Positions 6,909 through 13,916 of a stretch of 38,742 bases of DNA are shown here, in pieces. The notes under the pieces are model-generated. The model searched no databases, was not told the origin of the DNA, and worked only from the letters and a program-made list of their open reading frames with translations. The stretch's first letter is position 1. Each line of letters begins with the position of its first letter. The DNA is taken from assembly GCF_001954135.1 (NCBI RefSeq), contig NZ_MBEQ01000098.1, positions 1-38,742 of the forward strand, given 5' to 3'. This stretch comes from Mycobacterium sp. GA-1841. Lineage in GTDB: Bacteria; Actinomycetota; Actinomycetes; Mycobacteriales; Mycobacteriaceae. A program made the translations under genes and the position numbers.

Positions 6909-9515
6909 ATGAAGCTGGCGGGGCGGGAAGAAGAACTGGCGGCGATCCGTCGTTCCCTTGGTGGGCCGGGAACCCATCACGGCGTGCTCATCGTGGGCAA
7001 TGCCGGCGTCGGCAAGACACGCCTGGCCCGCGAAGCGCTCAGCCATGCGGCGGCCTCCGGACTGCGCACCAACTGGTTCGTCGCCACCGAATCCGCGCGC
7101 GCCATCCCGCTCGGAGCGTTCACCGGATCTCTCAGCCAGAGCATGTGCGATCCGCTGCCCGACGTGCGCCGGGTGATCGACTCGTTCGTCGCGCAGCAAC
7201 GTGCGGGAAAGGTCGTCATCGGTGTCGACGACGCTCACCTGCTCGACCCGCTGTCGGCGCACGTCGTCCACCAACTGGCGCAGACCCGAGGGGTGCGTCT
7301 CGTCGTCACCGCGCGATCCGGTGGGCCGGAACCCGACGCGGTGACCGCGTTGTGGAAAGACAGTCTGCTCGACCGGATCGACCTCGAACCGCTGTCGATC
7401 ACCGCGGCCACCACGTTGATCGAGTCCGCCGTCGGCGGTCCGGTCGACAGCCGAACCGCACGACGGTTCTGGAAGCTCACCGGTGGGAATGCGCTCTATC
7501 TGCTGCAACTGGTCAAGGACCAGGTCGCGGCCGGCCAGATGCACGAATCTGCGGGCGTGTGGATGTGGAACGGGGATGTGGCTGTCTCCCAGAGCATCAC
7601 CGACATGGTGGGCCGGCGGCTCGGCGAACTGAACCCCGGCATGGCGCTCGTGCTCGACACGCTCTCGCAGTGCGAGCCGCTGAGCGTCGAGATTCTCGAC
7701 GATCTCGTCGACCATGGCGACCTGGAGGCGGCCGAACAGATGCATCTGGTGTCCGTCGAGCGGTCCGGACGCGATCTGATGGCCACACTGTCCCATCCGC
7801 TCTACGGGGAACTGCGCCGCGCGACTGCCGGTGAGATGCACCTGTCGCGCATCCGCGGCAGGCTTGCGCAGCGGCTGGCTCGTACACCCGACGGCGACAT
7901 GCGCGAGACCGTACGACGGGCCCTGCTGGCGCTGCACTCCGACCTGCCGCCGGATCCGGACCTGTACCTGACCGCGGCACGCTGCGCCGCGGTGCTGCTC
8001 GACCCCGATGCAGCAGACCGATTCGCCGCTGCCGCAGCCGAATGCGGCGCCCCCGAGGCCGCGCCGATGCGTGCCATGACACTCATCCTGCTGAGCCGTG
8101 GTGAGGAGGCCGAGGCGGTCCTGCAGGACATCTCCGCAGACGGCCGACCCGACAGTCATCATTGGGCGACCGTGCGGGCGATCAATCTGGCCTGGATGCT
8201 CGGCCGTCCACGCGACGCCGCGGCCATCCTGGAAAAGATCGCCGACCCATCCGAATCCGAACAACAGCAGATGGAACGGCTTGCCATTCAGGCGTGTGTC
8301 GATGCGGTGCTGGGCCAATGCGTGAGCGCCGAGGAAAAAGCCAGGGCGGCACTGGAATACGATGGGCTGCCGGACCTACATGCCATGATGGCCTCGATCG
8401 CTCTGACGATGGCACTTGGTGCGCTGGGACACGTCGACGAGATCGACGGTGTGGCACAGCAGGCGATCGATCGGGCCCTGACCTCGTTCGAATCCTCCCC
8501 GATGCGGTTCTGGTTCGGCGCGGTCCACGGCCGGGCCTGCCGGCTGACGGGCCGGATCGGTGAATGCGTGGCGATGGCGGCCCGGTTGGATGAGTCGGCA
8601 CGTGAGGTCCCCGGCCTGGTGTATGCCAACCTCGCCTACCTGCTCGGCCATGCCGAGCTGGTCCGGGCTGATCTCGGCGCCGCCGTCAAGCACCTGCACG
8701 AGGCCTATGCAGGTGCCGAAACACACGATGTGACAACGGGTTTGCGGGTGGCCAGCTGCTTCTCGCTGGCCGAGGCGCACGCCAAACTCGGCGAGGCCGC
8801 CGAGGCGAAGGAAGCGTTGGCCCGGGCCGGCCGACGGGTGCCCGACGACTACGTGTTCATGCACACCGCGATGTCGGTGGCCACCGGATGGACCCTGGCC
8901 GCCGGCGGGGCGCTCACCGAGGCGATAGCCGTCGTGCGCGATGCGGGCCGCAACGCCGCGCGGTGTGCTCAGCCGACACATGAACTGGCCTGCCTGCAGG
9001 CGGCCGCACAGTGGGGAGACAGCTCCGGAGCGGCCCGGGCACGCGAGCTCGCGGAGACGCTGAAGTTGCCGTTGGCCGATACGGTGGCCCGGCACATCGA
9101 GGCGCTGGCCGCCGATGACGGCGCCGGATTACTGTCTGCCGCAGAGGATTACCGGGCGTTCGGCGATCGGGCCACGGCCGCCGACGCCACCGCGCAGGCC
9201 GCCGTCGCCTTCGGCCGTCACGGTCAGGCAAAGCGCAGCGCCTATGCGGCCGCCATCGCGCAGGAGCGCGCCGCCGAGTGCGGCGGGTTGTGCACCCCGG
9301 CGTTGCGCAACCCGGCCGGTCAACCGCTGACGCAGCGGCAACGGGAGATCGTCGAGTTGGTGGTCGCCGGGTTGAGCAACAAGCAGATCGCCGAGCGGTT
9401 GGTGATGTCGGTGCGCAGCGTCGAAGGCCACCTGTACCGGGCTTGCCAGCGGGTGGGTGCCTGCAGCCGTGAGGAACTGGCCGCGATCCTGAGGCGTGGC
9501 CCGAGCCGGGAGTGA
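6909..9515 (+). CDS. LuxR family regulator with N-terminal AAA ATPase (LAL type)
   Basis: A large cytoplasmic STAND/LAL-type regulator of 868 residues. The N-terminal ATPase has Walker A GNAGVGKT (residues 30-37) and Walker B VVIGVDDAH (D107, D108). A long helical, TPR-like middle follows. The C-terminal LuxR HTH lies at about residues 805-860 (LTQRQREIVELVVAGLSNKQ, then SVRSVEGHLYRACQRVG). LAL proteins use ATP and an inducer sensed by the middle region to switch DNA binding. No target can be deduced. It sits alone between the Rv0188-like gene and ilvD, converging on ilvD with 28 bp between stops. Such a gene is not in this place in M. tuberculosis as I recall it, so it is probably a lineage-specific insertion. 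The Shine-Dalgarno before the ATG is weak. Confidence 0.9.
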   Translation: MKLAGREEELAAIRRSLGGPGTHHGVLIVGNAGVGKTRLAREALSHAAASGLRTNWFVATESARAIPLGAFTGSLSQSMCDPLPDVRRVIDSFVAQQRAGKVVIGVDDAHLLDPLSAHVVHQLAQTRGVRLVVTARSGGPEPDAVTALWKDSLLDRIDLEPLSITAATTLIESAVGGPVDSRTARRFWKLTGGNALYLLQLVKDQVAAGQMHESAGVWMWNGDVAVSQSITDMVGRRLGELNPGMALVLDTLSQCEPLSVEILDDLVDHGDLEAAEQMHLVSVERSGRDLMATLSHPLYGELRRATAGEMHLSRIRGRLAQRLARTPDGDMRETVRRALLALHSDLPPDPDLYLTAARCAAVLLDPDAADRFAAAAAECGAPEAAPMRAMTLILLSRGEEAEAVLQDISADGRPDSHHWATVRAINLAWMLGRPRDAAAILEKIADPSESEQQQMERLAIQACVDAVLGQCVSAEEKARAALEYDGLPDLHAMMASIALTMALGALGHVDEIDGVAQQAIDRALTSFESSPMRFWFGAVHGRACRLTGRIGECVAMAARLDESAREVPGLVYANLAYLLGHAELVRADLGAAVKHLHEAYAGAETHDVTTGLRVASCFSLAEAHAKLGEAAEAKEALARAGRRVPDDYVFMHTAMSVATGWTLAAGGALTEAIAVVRDAGRNAARCAQPTHELACLQAAAQWGDSSGAARARELAETLKLPLADTVARHIEALAADDGAGLLSAAEDYRAFGDRATAADATAQAAVAFGRHGQAKRSAYAAAIAQERAAECGGLCTPALRNPAGQPLTQRQREIVELVVAGLSNKQIAERLVMSVRSVEGHLYRACQRVGACSREELAAILRRGPSRE

Positions 9516-9543
9516 CCCGCGGTGCCGGGTTGCTGGGGGGTGC

Positions 9544-11247
9544 CTACGTGCAGACGGCGCCGACGGCCGCCGACTGGACCAGCTTGGTGTACTTGGCCAG
9601 CACGCCCGTCTTGTACCGCGGTGGCAGCGGCTCGAAACCGGCCTTGCGGGACTCGAATTCGGCCTCGTCGACCAGCACGTCCAGCGTCCCGTTGGCCACG
9701 TCGAGCCGGATCCGGTCACCGTCGCGCACGAACGCGATCGGCCCGCCGTCGACGGCCTCGGGGGCGATGTGCCCGACGCACAGCCCCGTCGTGCCGCCGG
9801 AGAACCGGCCGTCGGTCATCAGCAACACGTCCTTGCCCAGACCGGCACCCTTGATGGCGCCGGTGATGGCCAGCATCTCGCGCATGCCCGGACCGCCCTT
9901 GGGCCCTTCGTAGCGGATCACCACGACGTCGCCGTGCGTGATGGTGCCGTCCTCCAATGCGTCCAGCGCGGCCCGTTCCCGCTCGAAAACCCGTGCGGTG
10001 CCCTCGAACACGTCGGAATCGAAACCGGCCGACTTCACCACCGCGCCCTCCGGCGCCAGCGAACCGTGCAGGATCGTGATGCCGCCGGTCGGGTGGATCG
10101 GGTTGTTCATCGCCCGCAGCACCTTGCCGTCCGGGTCCGGCGGCGCGATGTGGGCCAAATTCTCCGCCATGGTCTTCCCGGTGACGGTCAGGCAATCGCC
10201 ATGCAGCAGACCGGCATCCAGCAGCGCGCGCATCACCACCGGCACGCCGCCGATCTCGTCGACGTCCTTCATCACGTGCCGGCCGAACGGCTTCACGTCG
10301 GCCAGGTGCGGCACCTTGTTGCCGACCCGGGTGAAATCGGCCAGGGTCAGCTCGACCTCGGCCTCGCGGGCGATCGCCAGCAGGTGCAGCACCGCGTTGG
10401 TGGAACCGCCGAAGGCCATCACCACCGCGATGGCGTTCTCGAAGGCTTCCTTGGTGAGGATGTCGCGGGCGGTGATGCCGCGGCGCAGCAACTCGACCAC
10501 CGCTTCGCCCGATTTGCGGGCGTACTCGCCGCGGCGCTTGTCCACGGCCACCGGTGAGGCACTGCCGGGCAGGGACAGACCCAATGCCTCGGCCGCCGAC
10601 GCCATGGTGTTGGCGGTGTACATGCCGCCGCAGGCGCCCTCGCCCGGACAGATGGCGCGCTCGATGATGTCGACGTCTTCGCGTGACATCAGGCCACGCA
10701 CGCACGCGCCGACCGCCTCGAAGGCGTCGATGATCGTGACTTCCTTCTCGGTGCCGTCGGTCAGCTTGGCGATGCCCGGCATGATCGAGCCGTTGTAGAA
10801 GAACACCGAGGCCAGGTCCAGCCGCGCGGCCGCCATCAACATGCCCGGGATCGACTTGTCACAACCGGCCAGCAGCACGGTGCCGTCCAGGCGCTCGGCT
10901 TGCACCACGGTTTCGACGCTGTCGGCGATCACCTCACGGCTCACCAGCGAGAAGTGCATGCCTTCGTGGCCCATCGAGATTCCGTCGGACACCGAGATGG
11001 TGCCGAACTCCAACGGGTAGCCGCCGGCCTCGTGCACACCGGCTTTGACGTCCTGGGCCAGGCGCTGCAACGACATGTTGCACGGCGTGATCTCGTTCCA
11101 CGATGAGCCGACGCCGATCTGCGGCTTCACCCAGTCGTCGTCGCCCATGCCCACCGCACGGAGCATTCCGCGGGCTGCGGCCTTCTCCAGGCCGTCGGTG
11201 ACGTCGCGGCTGCGGGGCTTGATATCGGGCTGGTCGGCAGGAGACAT
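9544..11247 (-). CDS. ilvD: dihydroxy-acid dehydratase
   Basis: IlvD (EC 4.2.1.9) dehydrates 2,3-dihydroxy-3-methylbutanoate and its ethyl homologue to the 2-oxo acids in valine, isoleucine and leucine synthesis, in the cytoplasm. The 567-residue protein has the family landmarks PRSRDVTDGLEKAAARGMLR, SSWNEITPCN (C56), AGCDKSIPGM (C129), GEGACGGMYTANTM (C206) and a C-terminal TDGRFSGGTTGLCVGHIAPE. The three cysteines are the expected iron-sulfur cluster ligands. Length is normal. The ATG at 11247 matches the conserved N-terminus, and a CATACT element 7 nt upstream suggests a leaderless transcript. It corresponds to Rv0189c. Fe-S dehydratases of this family are known targets of copper toxicity, which makes its position beside ricR notable, although it is read away from it. 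Confidence 0.97.
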   Translation of the reverse strand: MSPADQPDIKPRSRDVTDGLEKAAARGMLRAVGMGDDDWVKPQIGVGSSWNEITPCNMSLQRLAQDVKAGVHEAGGYPLEFGTISVSDGISMGHEGMHFSLVSREVIADSVETVVQAERLDGTVLLAGCDKSIPGMLMAAARLDLASVFFYNGSIMPGIAKLTDGTEKEVTIIDAFEAVGACVRGLMSREDVDIIERAICPGEGACGGMYTANTMASAAEALGLSLPGSASPVAVDKRRGEYARKSGEAVVELLRRGITARDILTKEAFENAIAVVMAFGGSTNAVLHLLAIAREAEVELTLADFTRVGNKVPHLADVKPFGRHVMKDVDEIGGVPVVMRALLDAGLLHGDCLTVTGKTMAENLAHIAPPDPDGKVLRAMNNPIHPTGGITILHGSLAPEGAVVKSAGFDSDVFEGTARVFERERAALDALEDGTITHGDVVVIRYEGPKGGPGMREMLAITGAIKGAGLGKDVLLMTDGRFSGGTTGLCVGHIAPEAVDGGPIAFVRDGDRIRLDVANGTLDVLVDEAEFESRKAGFEPLPPRYKTGVLAKYTKLVQSAAVGAVCT

Positions 11248-11254
11248 GCAGGCA

Positions 11255-11260
11255 AGTATG
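11255..11260 (-). promoter_or_regulatory. -10-like CATACT of ilvD (possibly leaderless)
   Basis: CATACT lies 7 nt before the ilvD ATG. It fits TANNNT with one mismatch and ANNNT exactly. A GAGGGG stretch further upstream is 13 nt from the ATG, too far for a good Shine-Dalgarno. Confidence 0.35.
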
Positions 11261-11309
11261 CCCCTCGGTTAGTTAGCCGCCCAAATTCTTTGTGTGGCTG
11301 CGACGCAGG

Positions 11310-11732
11310 TCAGCCGGTCCATTCTGTGGACTTGGTGGTGAGGTCGAGGCCGAGGAAGAACCCGATCACCGTGCACGCGATCGACACCACGGGCCAGACC
11401 CACAACCACCGGCGGGTGAAGAACACCATGACGATGCTGCCGACGACGCCGGCTGCCAGTCCGCCGCCGATCCAGCCCCAGGTGGTCGGATAGACCTGAT
11501 CGTCATACGGGGTGGGGCCGCACGTCGCGTGGCAGGTGTCGGTGGCCATCCCGAAGAACAGCGACATCCAGACGGCGGCGGCGGCACCGAGCACGGCCGC
11601 CACCCACAGCGCGATCGTGAGGATGAGGCTGAGCACCGTCACCGTGGTACCGATCGTCGACCGCCCGTCCGGGGGTGCCGGTGGCGGTTGGCCGGGCCAG
11701 CCGGGTGGACCAGGCCAGGGAGGCTGTGACAT
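11310..11732 (-). CDS. small membrane protein with extracytoplasmic CHATC motif
   Basis: A 140-residue protein I do not recognise as a named family. The N-terminal 25 residues are Pro/Gly/Trp-rich (MSQPPWPGPPGWPGQPPPAP), a disordered cytoplasmic tail. Hydrophobic segments follow at about 28-62, 85-105 and 110-131. The loop between the first two, about residues 62-84, holds C67-H68-A-T-C71, a possible metal-binding site, and C120 lies in the last helix. I chose the ATG at 11732 because the longer frame would run through the ricR promoter. A -10-like TAAGCT lies 7 nt before this ATG. The gene diverges from ricR with 46 bp between starts and shares its operator, so copper-responsive expression is a reasonable inference. 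It lies 62 bp upstream of ilvD on the same strand. Binding of copper is untested. Confidence 0.72.
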   Translation of the reverse strand: MSQPPWPGPPGWPGQPPPAPPDGRSTIGTTVTVLSLILTIALWVAAVLGAAAAVWMSLFFGMATDTCHATCGPTPYDDQVYPTTWGWIGGGLAAGVVGSIVMVFFTRRWLWVWPVVSIACTVIGFFLGLDLTTKSTEWTG

Positions 11733-11739
11733 CGCGTTC

Positions 11740-11745
11740 AGCTTA
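11740..11745 (-). promoter_or_regulatory. -10 element TAAGCT of the CHATC membrane protein (leaderless)
   Basis: TAAGCT matches TANNNT and ends 7 nt before the ATG at 11732. The RicR-type palindrome begins 2 bp upstream of it. Confidence 0.5.
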
Positions 11746-11747
11746 CA

Positions 11748-11762
11748 TACCCCAGTGGGGTA
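11748..11762. promoter_or_regulatory. RicR/CsoR-type operator TACCCCAGTGGGGTA
   Basis: A perfect palindrome with 6-bp arms and a 3-bp centre, equivalent to TACCC-N5-GGGTA, the box I recall for the RicR regulon of M. tuberculosis. It lies 4 bp upstream of the ricR -10 and 2 bp upstream of the -10 of the divergent gene, between the -10 and -35 regions of both. A bound repressor would block both promoters, and Cu(I) binding would release it. Confidence 0.8.
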
Positions 11763-11766
11763 CCCG

Positions 11767-11772
11767 TATACT
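11767..11772 (+). promoter_or_regulatory. -10 element TATACT of ricR (leaderless)
   Basis: A near-ideal TATACT hexamer ends 6 nt before the ricR ATG, so transcription should begin at or next to the start codon. No Shine-Dalgarno is present. Confidence 0.65.
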
Positions 11773-11778
11773 TGAGCC

Positions 11779-12084
11779 ATGGACGCGGCTGACAACTCAG
11801 GTGCACACGGCTACTCGGCGCAGAAGGAGAACTACGCCAAACGGCTGCGCCGGATCGAGGGCCAGGTCCGGGGGATCGCCAAGATGATCGACGAGGACAA
11901 GTACTGCATCGACGTCCTCACCCAGATCAGCGCCGTCAACAGCGCTCTGCAGTCCGTGGCGCTCGGTCTGCTCGACGAGCACCTCGGCCATTGCGTGACG
12001 CAGGCCGTCGCCGAAGGCGGCGACCAGGCCGAGACCAAGCTGGCCGAGGCCTCGGCGGCCATCGCCCGCCTGGTTCGCTCCTAG
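11779..12084 (+). CDS. ricR: copper-sensing repressor RicR (CsoR family)
   Basis: A 101-residue all-helical metal sensor. Residues 19-50 hold YAKRLRRIEGQVRGIAKMID, the DNA-binding helix region of the DUF156/CsoR family. The Cu(I) ligands are C43, H68 and C72, with spacing (25 and 4) identical to C36-H61-C65 of M. tuberculosis CsoR. Overall it matches RicR (Rv0190), including the C-terminus KLAEASAAIARLVRS, and it sits between ilvD and the MFS gene exactly as Rv0190 does. RicR represses copper-detoxification genes and itself until Cu(I) binds. The adjacent palindrome at 11748-11762 should mediate autorepression. Its stop codon overlaps the stop of the convergent thiamine-binding-type gene. Confidence 0.93.
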   Translation: MDAADNSGAHGYSAQKENYAKRLRRIEGQVRGIAKMIDEDKYCIDVLTQISAVNSALQSVALGLLDEHLGHCVTQAVAEGGDQAETKLAEASAAIARLVRS

Positions 12085-12380
12085 TCGCCCAGTGCCTGAT
12101 CGATCCGCTCCACCTTGGCGGTGAGCTGGCCGGTGTAGCCGGGCCGAATATCGGCCTTGAGCACCAGGCTGACCCTGGAAGACACCGCAGCTACGGCATC
12201 GACGGCCTGTTTCACCACGGCCATCACCTCATCCCAGTCACCTTCGATGTTGGTGAACATGGCGTTGGTCTCATTGGGCAGCCCGGAAGCGCGCACCACC
12301 CGCACGGCTTCGGCCACCGCGGCGCTGACACTCCCGGACTCATCCCCACCGGACGGGCTGATGCTGAAGGCGACGATCAC
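12081..12380 (-). CDS. MTH1187/YkoF-type thiamine-binding protein
   Basis: A 99-residue protein of the MTH1187 (DUF77) family: MIVAFSISPSG at the N-terminus, a central RASGLPNETNAMFTNIEGDW and a C-terminal SRVSLVLKADIRPG. Family members form ferredoxin-like dimers and tetramers, and some bind thiamine. The role here is unknown, and no thiamine biosynthesis or transport gene is adjacent. The start is GTG; a CACAAT element 7 nt upstream suggests a leaderless message, and no Shine-Dalgarno is visible. It converges with ricR, and the palindromic CTAG at 12081-12084 provides stop codons to both genes. It diverges from the MFS gene across 149 bp that contain a long inverted repeat. Confidence 0.82.
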   Translation of the reverse strand: MIVAFSISPSGGDESGSVSAAVAEAVRVVRASGLPNETNAMFTNIEGDWDEVMAVVKQAVDAVAAVSSRVSLVLKADIRPGYTGQLTAKVERIDQALGD

Positions 12381-12387
12381 GACATCG

Positions 12388-12393
12388 ATTGTG
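12388..12393 (-). promoter_or_regulatory. -10-like CACAAT of the thiamine-binding-type gene
   Basis: The element lies 7 nt before the GTG start. It fits ANNNT but only loosely TANNNT. Proposed from spacing and from the lack of a Shine-Dalgarno. Confidence 0.3.
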
Positions 12394-12398
12394 CGCCC

Positions 12399-12456
12399 GC
12401 GTTCGTAACCTTGTGGCGGCCGCCTGGCGGAAATCCCGCCCTGAGGTTACAAACGC
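12399..12456. repeat. interrupted palindrome GCGTTCGTAACCT ... AGGTTACAAACGC
   Basis: Two 13-bp arms (12399-12411 and 12444-12456) pair with a single mismatch around a 32-bp GC-rich centre. It lies between the divergent thiamine-binding-type and MFS genes, upstream of both starts. It may be two operator half-sites for a regulator, or a hairpin in an MFS leader. No function is proven. Confidence 0.6.
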
Positions 12457-12529
12457 GGCCTGGAAAAAGCGTGCTGACGGGACGGCTACCACGCATCGCG
12501 CCTCCGCGGCATTACCGTGGGATTCCAGC

Positions 12530-13774
12530 ATGACCTCCAGCGTCACCGGCGAATCGCTCGCCGCCCACACAAGCCCGTGGACACCGCGCGTTGCCATGCA
12601 ACTCGCGGCGCTGGCGGCCGCGGCGTTCGTCTACGTCACCGCCGAGATCTTCCCGGTCGGTGCGTTGCCGGCGATTGCCACGGACCTCGACGTCAGCGAA
12701 GGTCTGGTGGCCACCTTGATGGCCGGTTATGCGCTGGTCGCCGCGCTCACGACGGTGGGTCTGGTCCGGCTGACCGCACGGTGGCCGCGCCGCCGGACGC
12801 TGGTGGCGACCCTGGTGTGCCTGACGCTGTCGCAGGTGGTCTCGGCGCTCGCGCCGAACTTCGCGGTGCTGGCCAGTGGCCGCGTGCTGTGCGCCCTGGC
12901 CCACGGCCTGATGTGGTCGGTGATCGCGCCGATCGGTGCACGGTTGGTGCCGGCCAGCCACGCCGGCCGGGCCACCGCCGCGGTCTATGTCGGCACCGGC
13001 CTGGCGCTGGTGGTGGGCAACCCGCTCAGCGCGGCGCTCAGCGAGCTGTGGGGATGGCGGCAGGCGGTCACGATCGTCGCCGTCGCCGCCGCTGCGGTGG
13101 CCCTGGCTGCGTGGGCGCTGTTGCCGCCGCTGCCACCCCTGACCGTCGCGCCGACGCCGGAAAGCCCGCGCCGCCACATGCGTAATCGCCGTCTGGTCTT
13201 CCTGTCGGCGTTGACCCTGATCGGCGTCACCGGACACTTCATCGCCTACACCTTCATCGTGGTGATCATCCGTGACGTGGTCGGCATCCACGGCCCGCAC
13301 CTGGCCTGGCTGCTGGCCGGTTTCGGCATCGCCGGTCTGGTCGCCATGGCGGCCATGGCGCGCCCGCTGGATCTGTGGCCCAAGGCCTCGGTGCTCGGCT
13401 GTCTGGCCGCGCTGGCCGCCGCGCTGGTGACGCTGTCGGCGCTGGGGTTGGGGCACGTGCACGGAGCCGTCGCAGTGGGGCTCGGCGCGGCCGCGATGAT
13501 CGTGTGGGGCGCCGCGTCCACCGCATTGCCGCCGATGCTGCAGGCCTCGGCGATGCGCACGTCCCCGAGCGACCCGGACGGCGCCTCCGGCCGGTACGTC
13601 GCCGCGTTTCAGGTCGGCATCATGGGCGGTGCGCTGATCGGCGGCGGCATCTACGACCACGGCGGCGCGACTGCGGCGGTCGGTGCCGCCGCGGCGCTGA
13701 TCCTGGTCGCGATGTGTGGTGTCGCGTTGTCTCGGGGTGTGTTCGTGGTTTCCTGCGCCACCAGCGAGAAGTAA
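12530..13774 (+). CDS. MFS transporter (Rv0191-like)
   Basis: A 414-residue major facilitator with about 12 membrane helices. The 2-3 loop ARWPRRRTLV and the motif C-like segment GRVLCALAHGLMWSVIAPIGARL are of the drug:H+ antiporter-1 / sugar-efflux type. It matches Rv0191 along its length (RPWTPR-like start, FVYVTAEIFPVGALPAIA, CALAHGLMW, DPDGASGRYVAAFQ). Rv0191 has been linked to chloramphenicol efflux in M. tuberculosis, but the substrate here is not visible in sequence. I use the ATG at 12530, which matches the conserved N-terminus. A frame continuing upstream crosses the inverted repeat and is probably not translated. A TACCGT hexamer at 12513-12518 could be its -10. It lies downstream of ricR but is separated by the convergent gene. 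Confidence 0.88.
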   Translation: MTSSVTGESLAAHTSPWTPRVAMQLAALAAAAFVYVTAEIFPVGALPAIATDLDVSEGLVATLMAGYALVAALTTVGLVRLTARWPRRRTLVATLVCLTLSQVVSALAPNFAVLASGRVLCALAHGLMWSVIAPIGARLVPASHAGRATAAVYVGTGLALVVGNPLSAALSELWGWRQAVTIVAVAAAAVALAAWALLPPLPPLTVAPTPESPRRHMRNRRLVFLSALTLIGVTGHFIAYTFIVVIIRDVVGIHGPHLAWLLAGFGIAGLVAMAAMARPLDLWPKASVLGCLAALAAALVTLSALGLGHVHGAVAVGLGAAAMIVWGAASTALPPMLQASAMRTSPSDPDGASGRYVAAFQVGIMGGALIGGGIYDHGGATAAVGAAAALILVAMCGVALSRGVFVVSCATSEK

Positions 13775-13916
13775 CACAAGATCACCCGAGGGCGATGAAA
13801 CTCGCAGTTCAGCGCCATGTGCTTGCGCGCTGCCGGAGGGCGACGCCTTCTCGCGGCAGTAGCTGGTCACTGCGCTGTGAGACACTGGGGCGAGTTGTGC
13901 TGTCTGGAGGTTACTC

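Noticed and set aside
6669..8318. 549-codon minus-strand open frame opposite the LuxR regulator
   Set aside because: The sense strand has Walker A/B and LuxR motifs in order; the reverse frame has none.
12381..12529. TPP riboswitch for the thiamine-binding-type or MFS gene
   Set aside because: No CUGAGA-type core or ACCUGAUC helix is visible on either strand, and the minus-strand gene appears leaderless.
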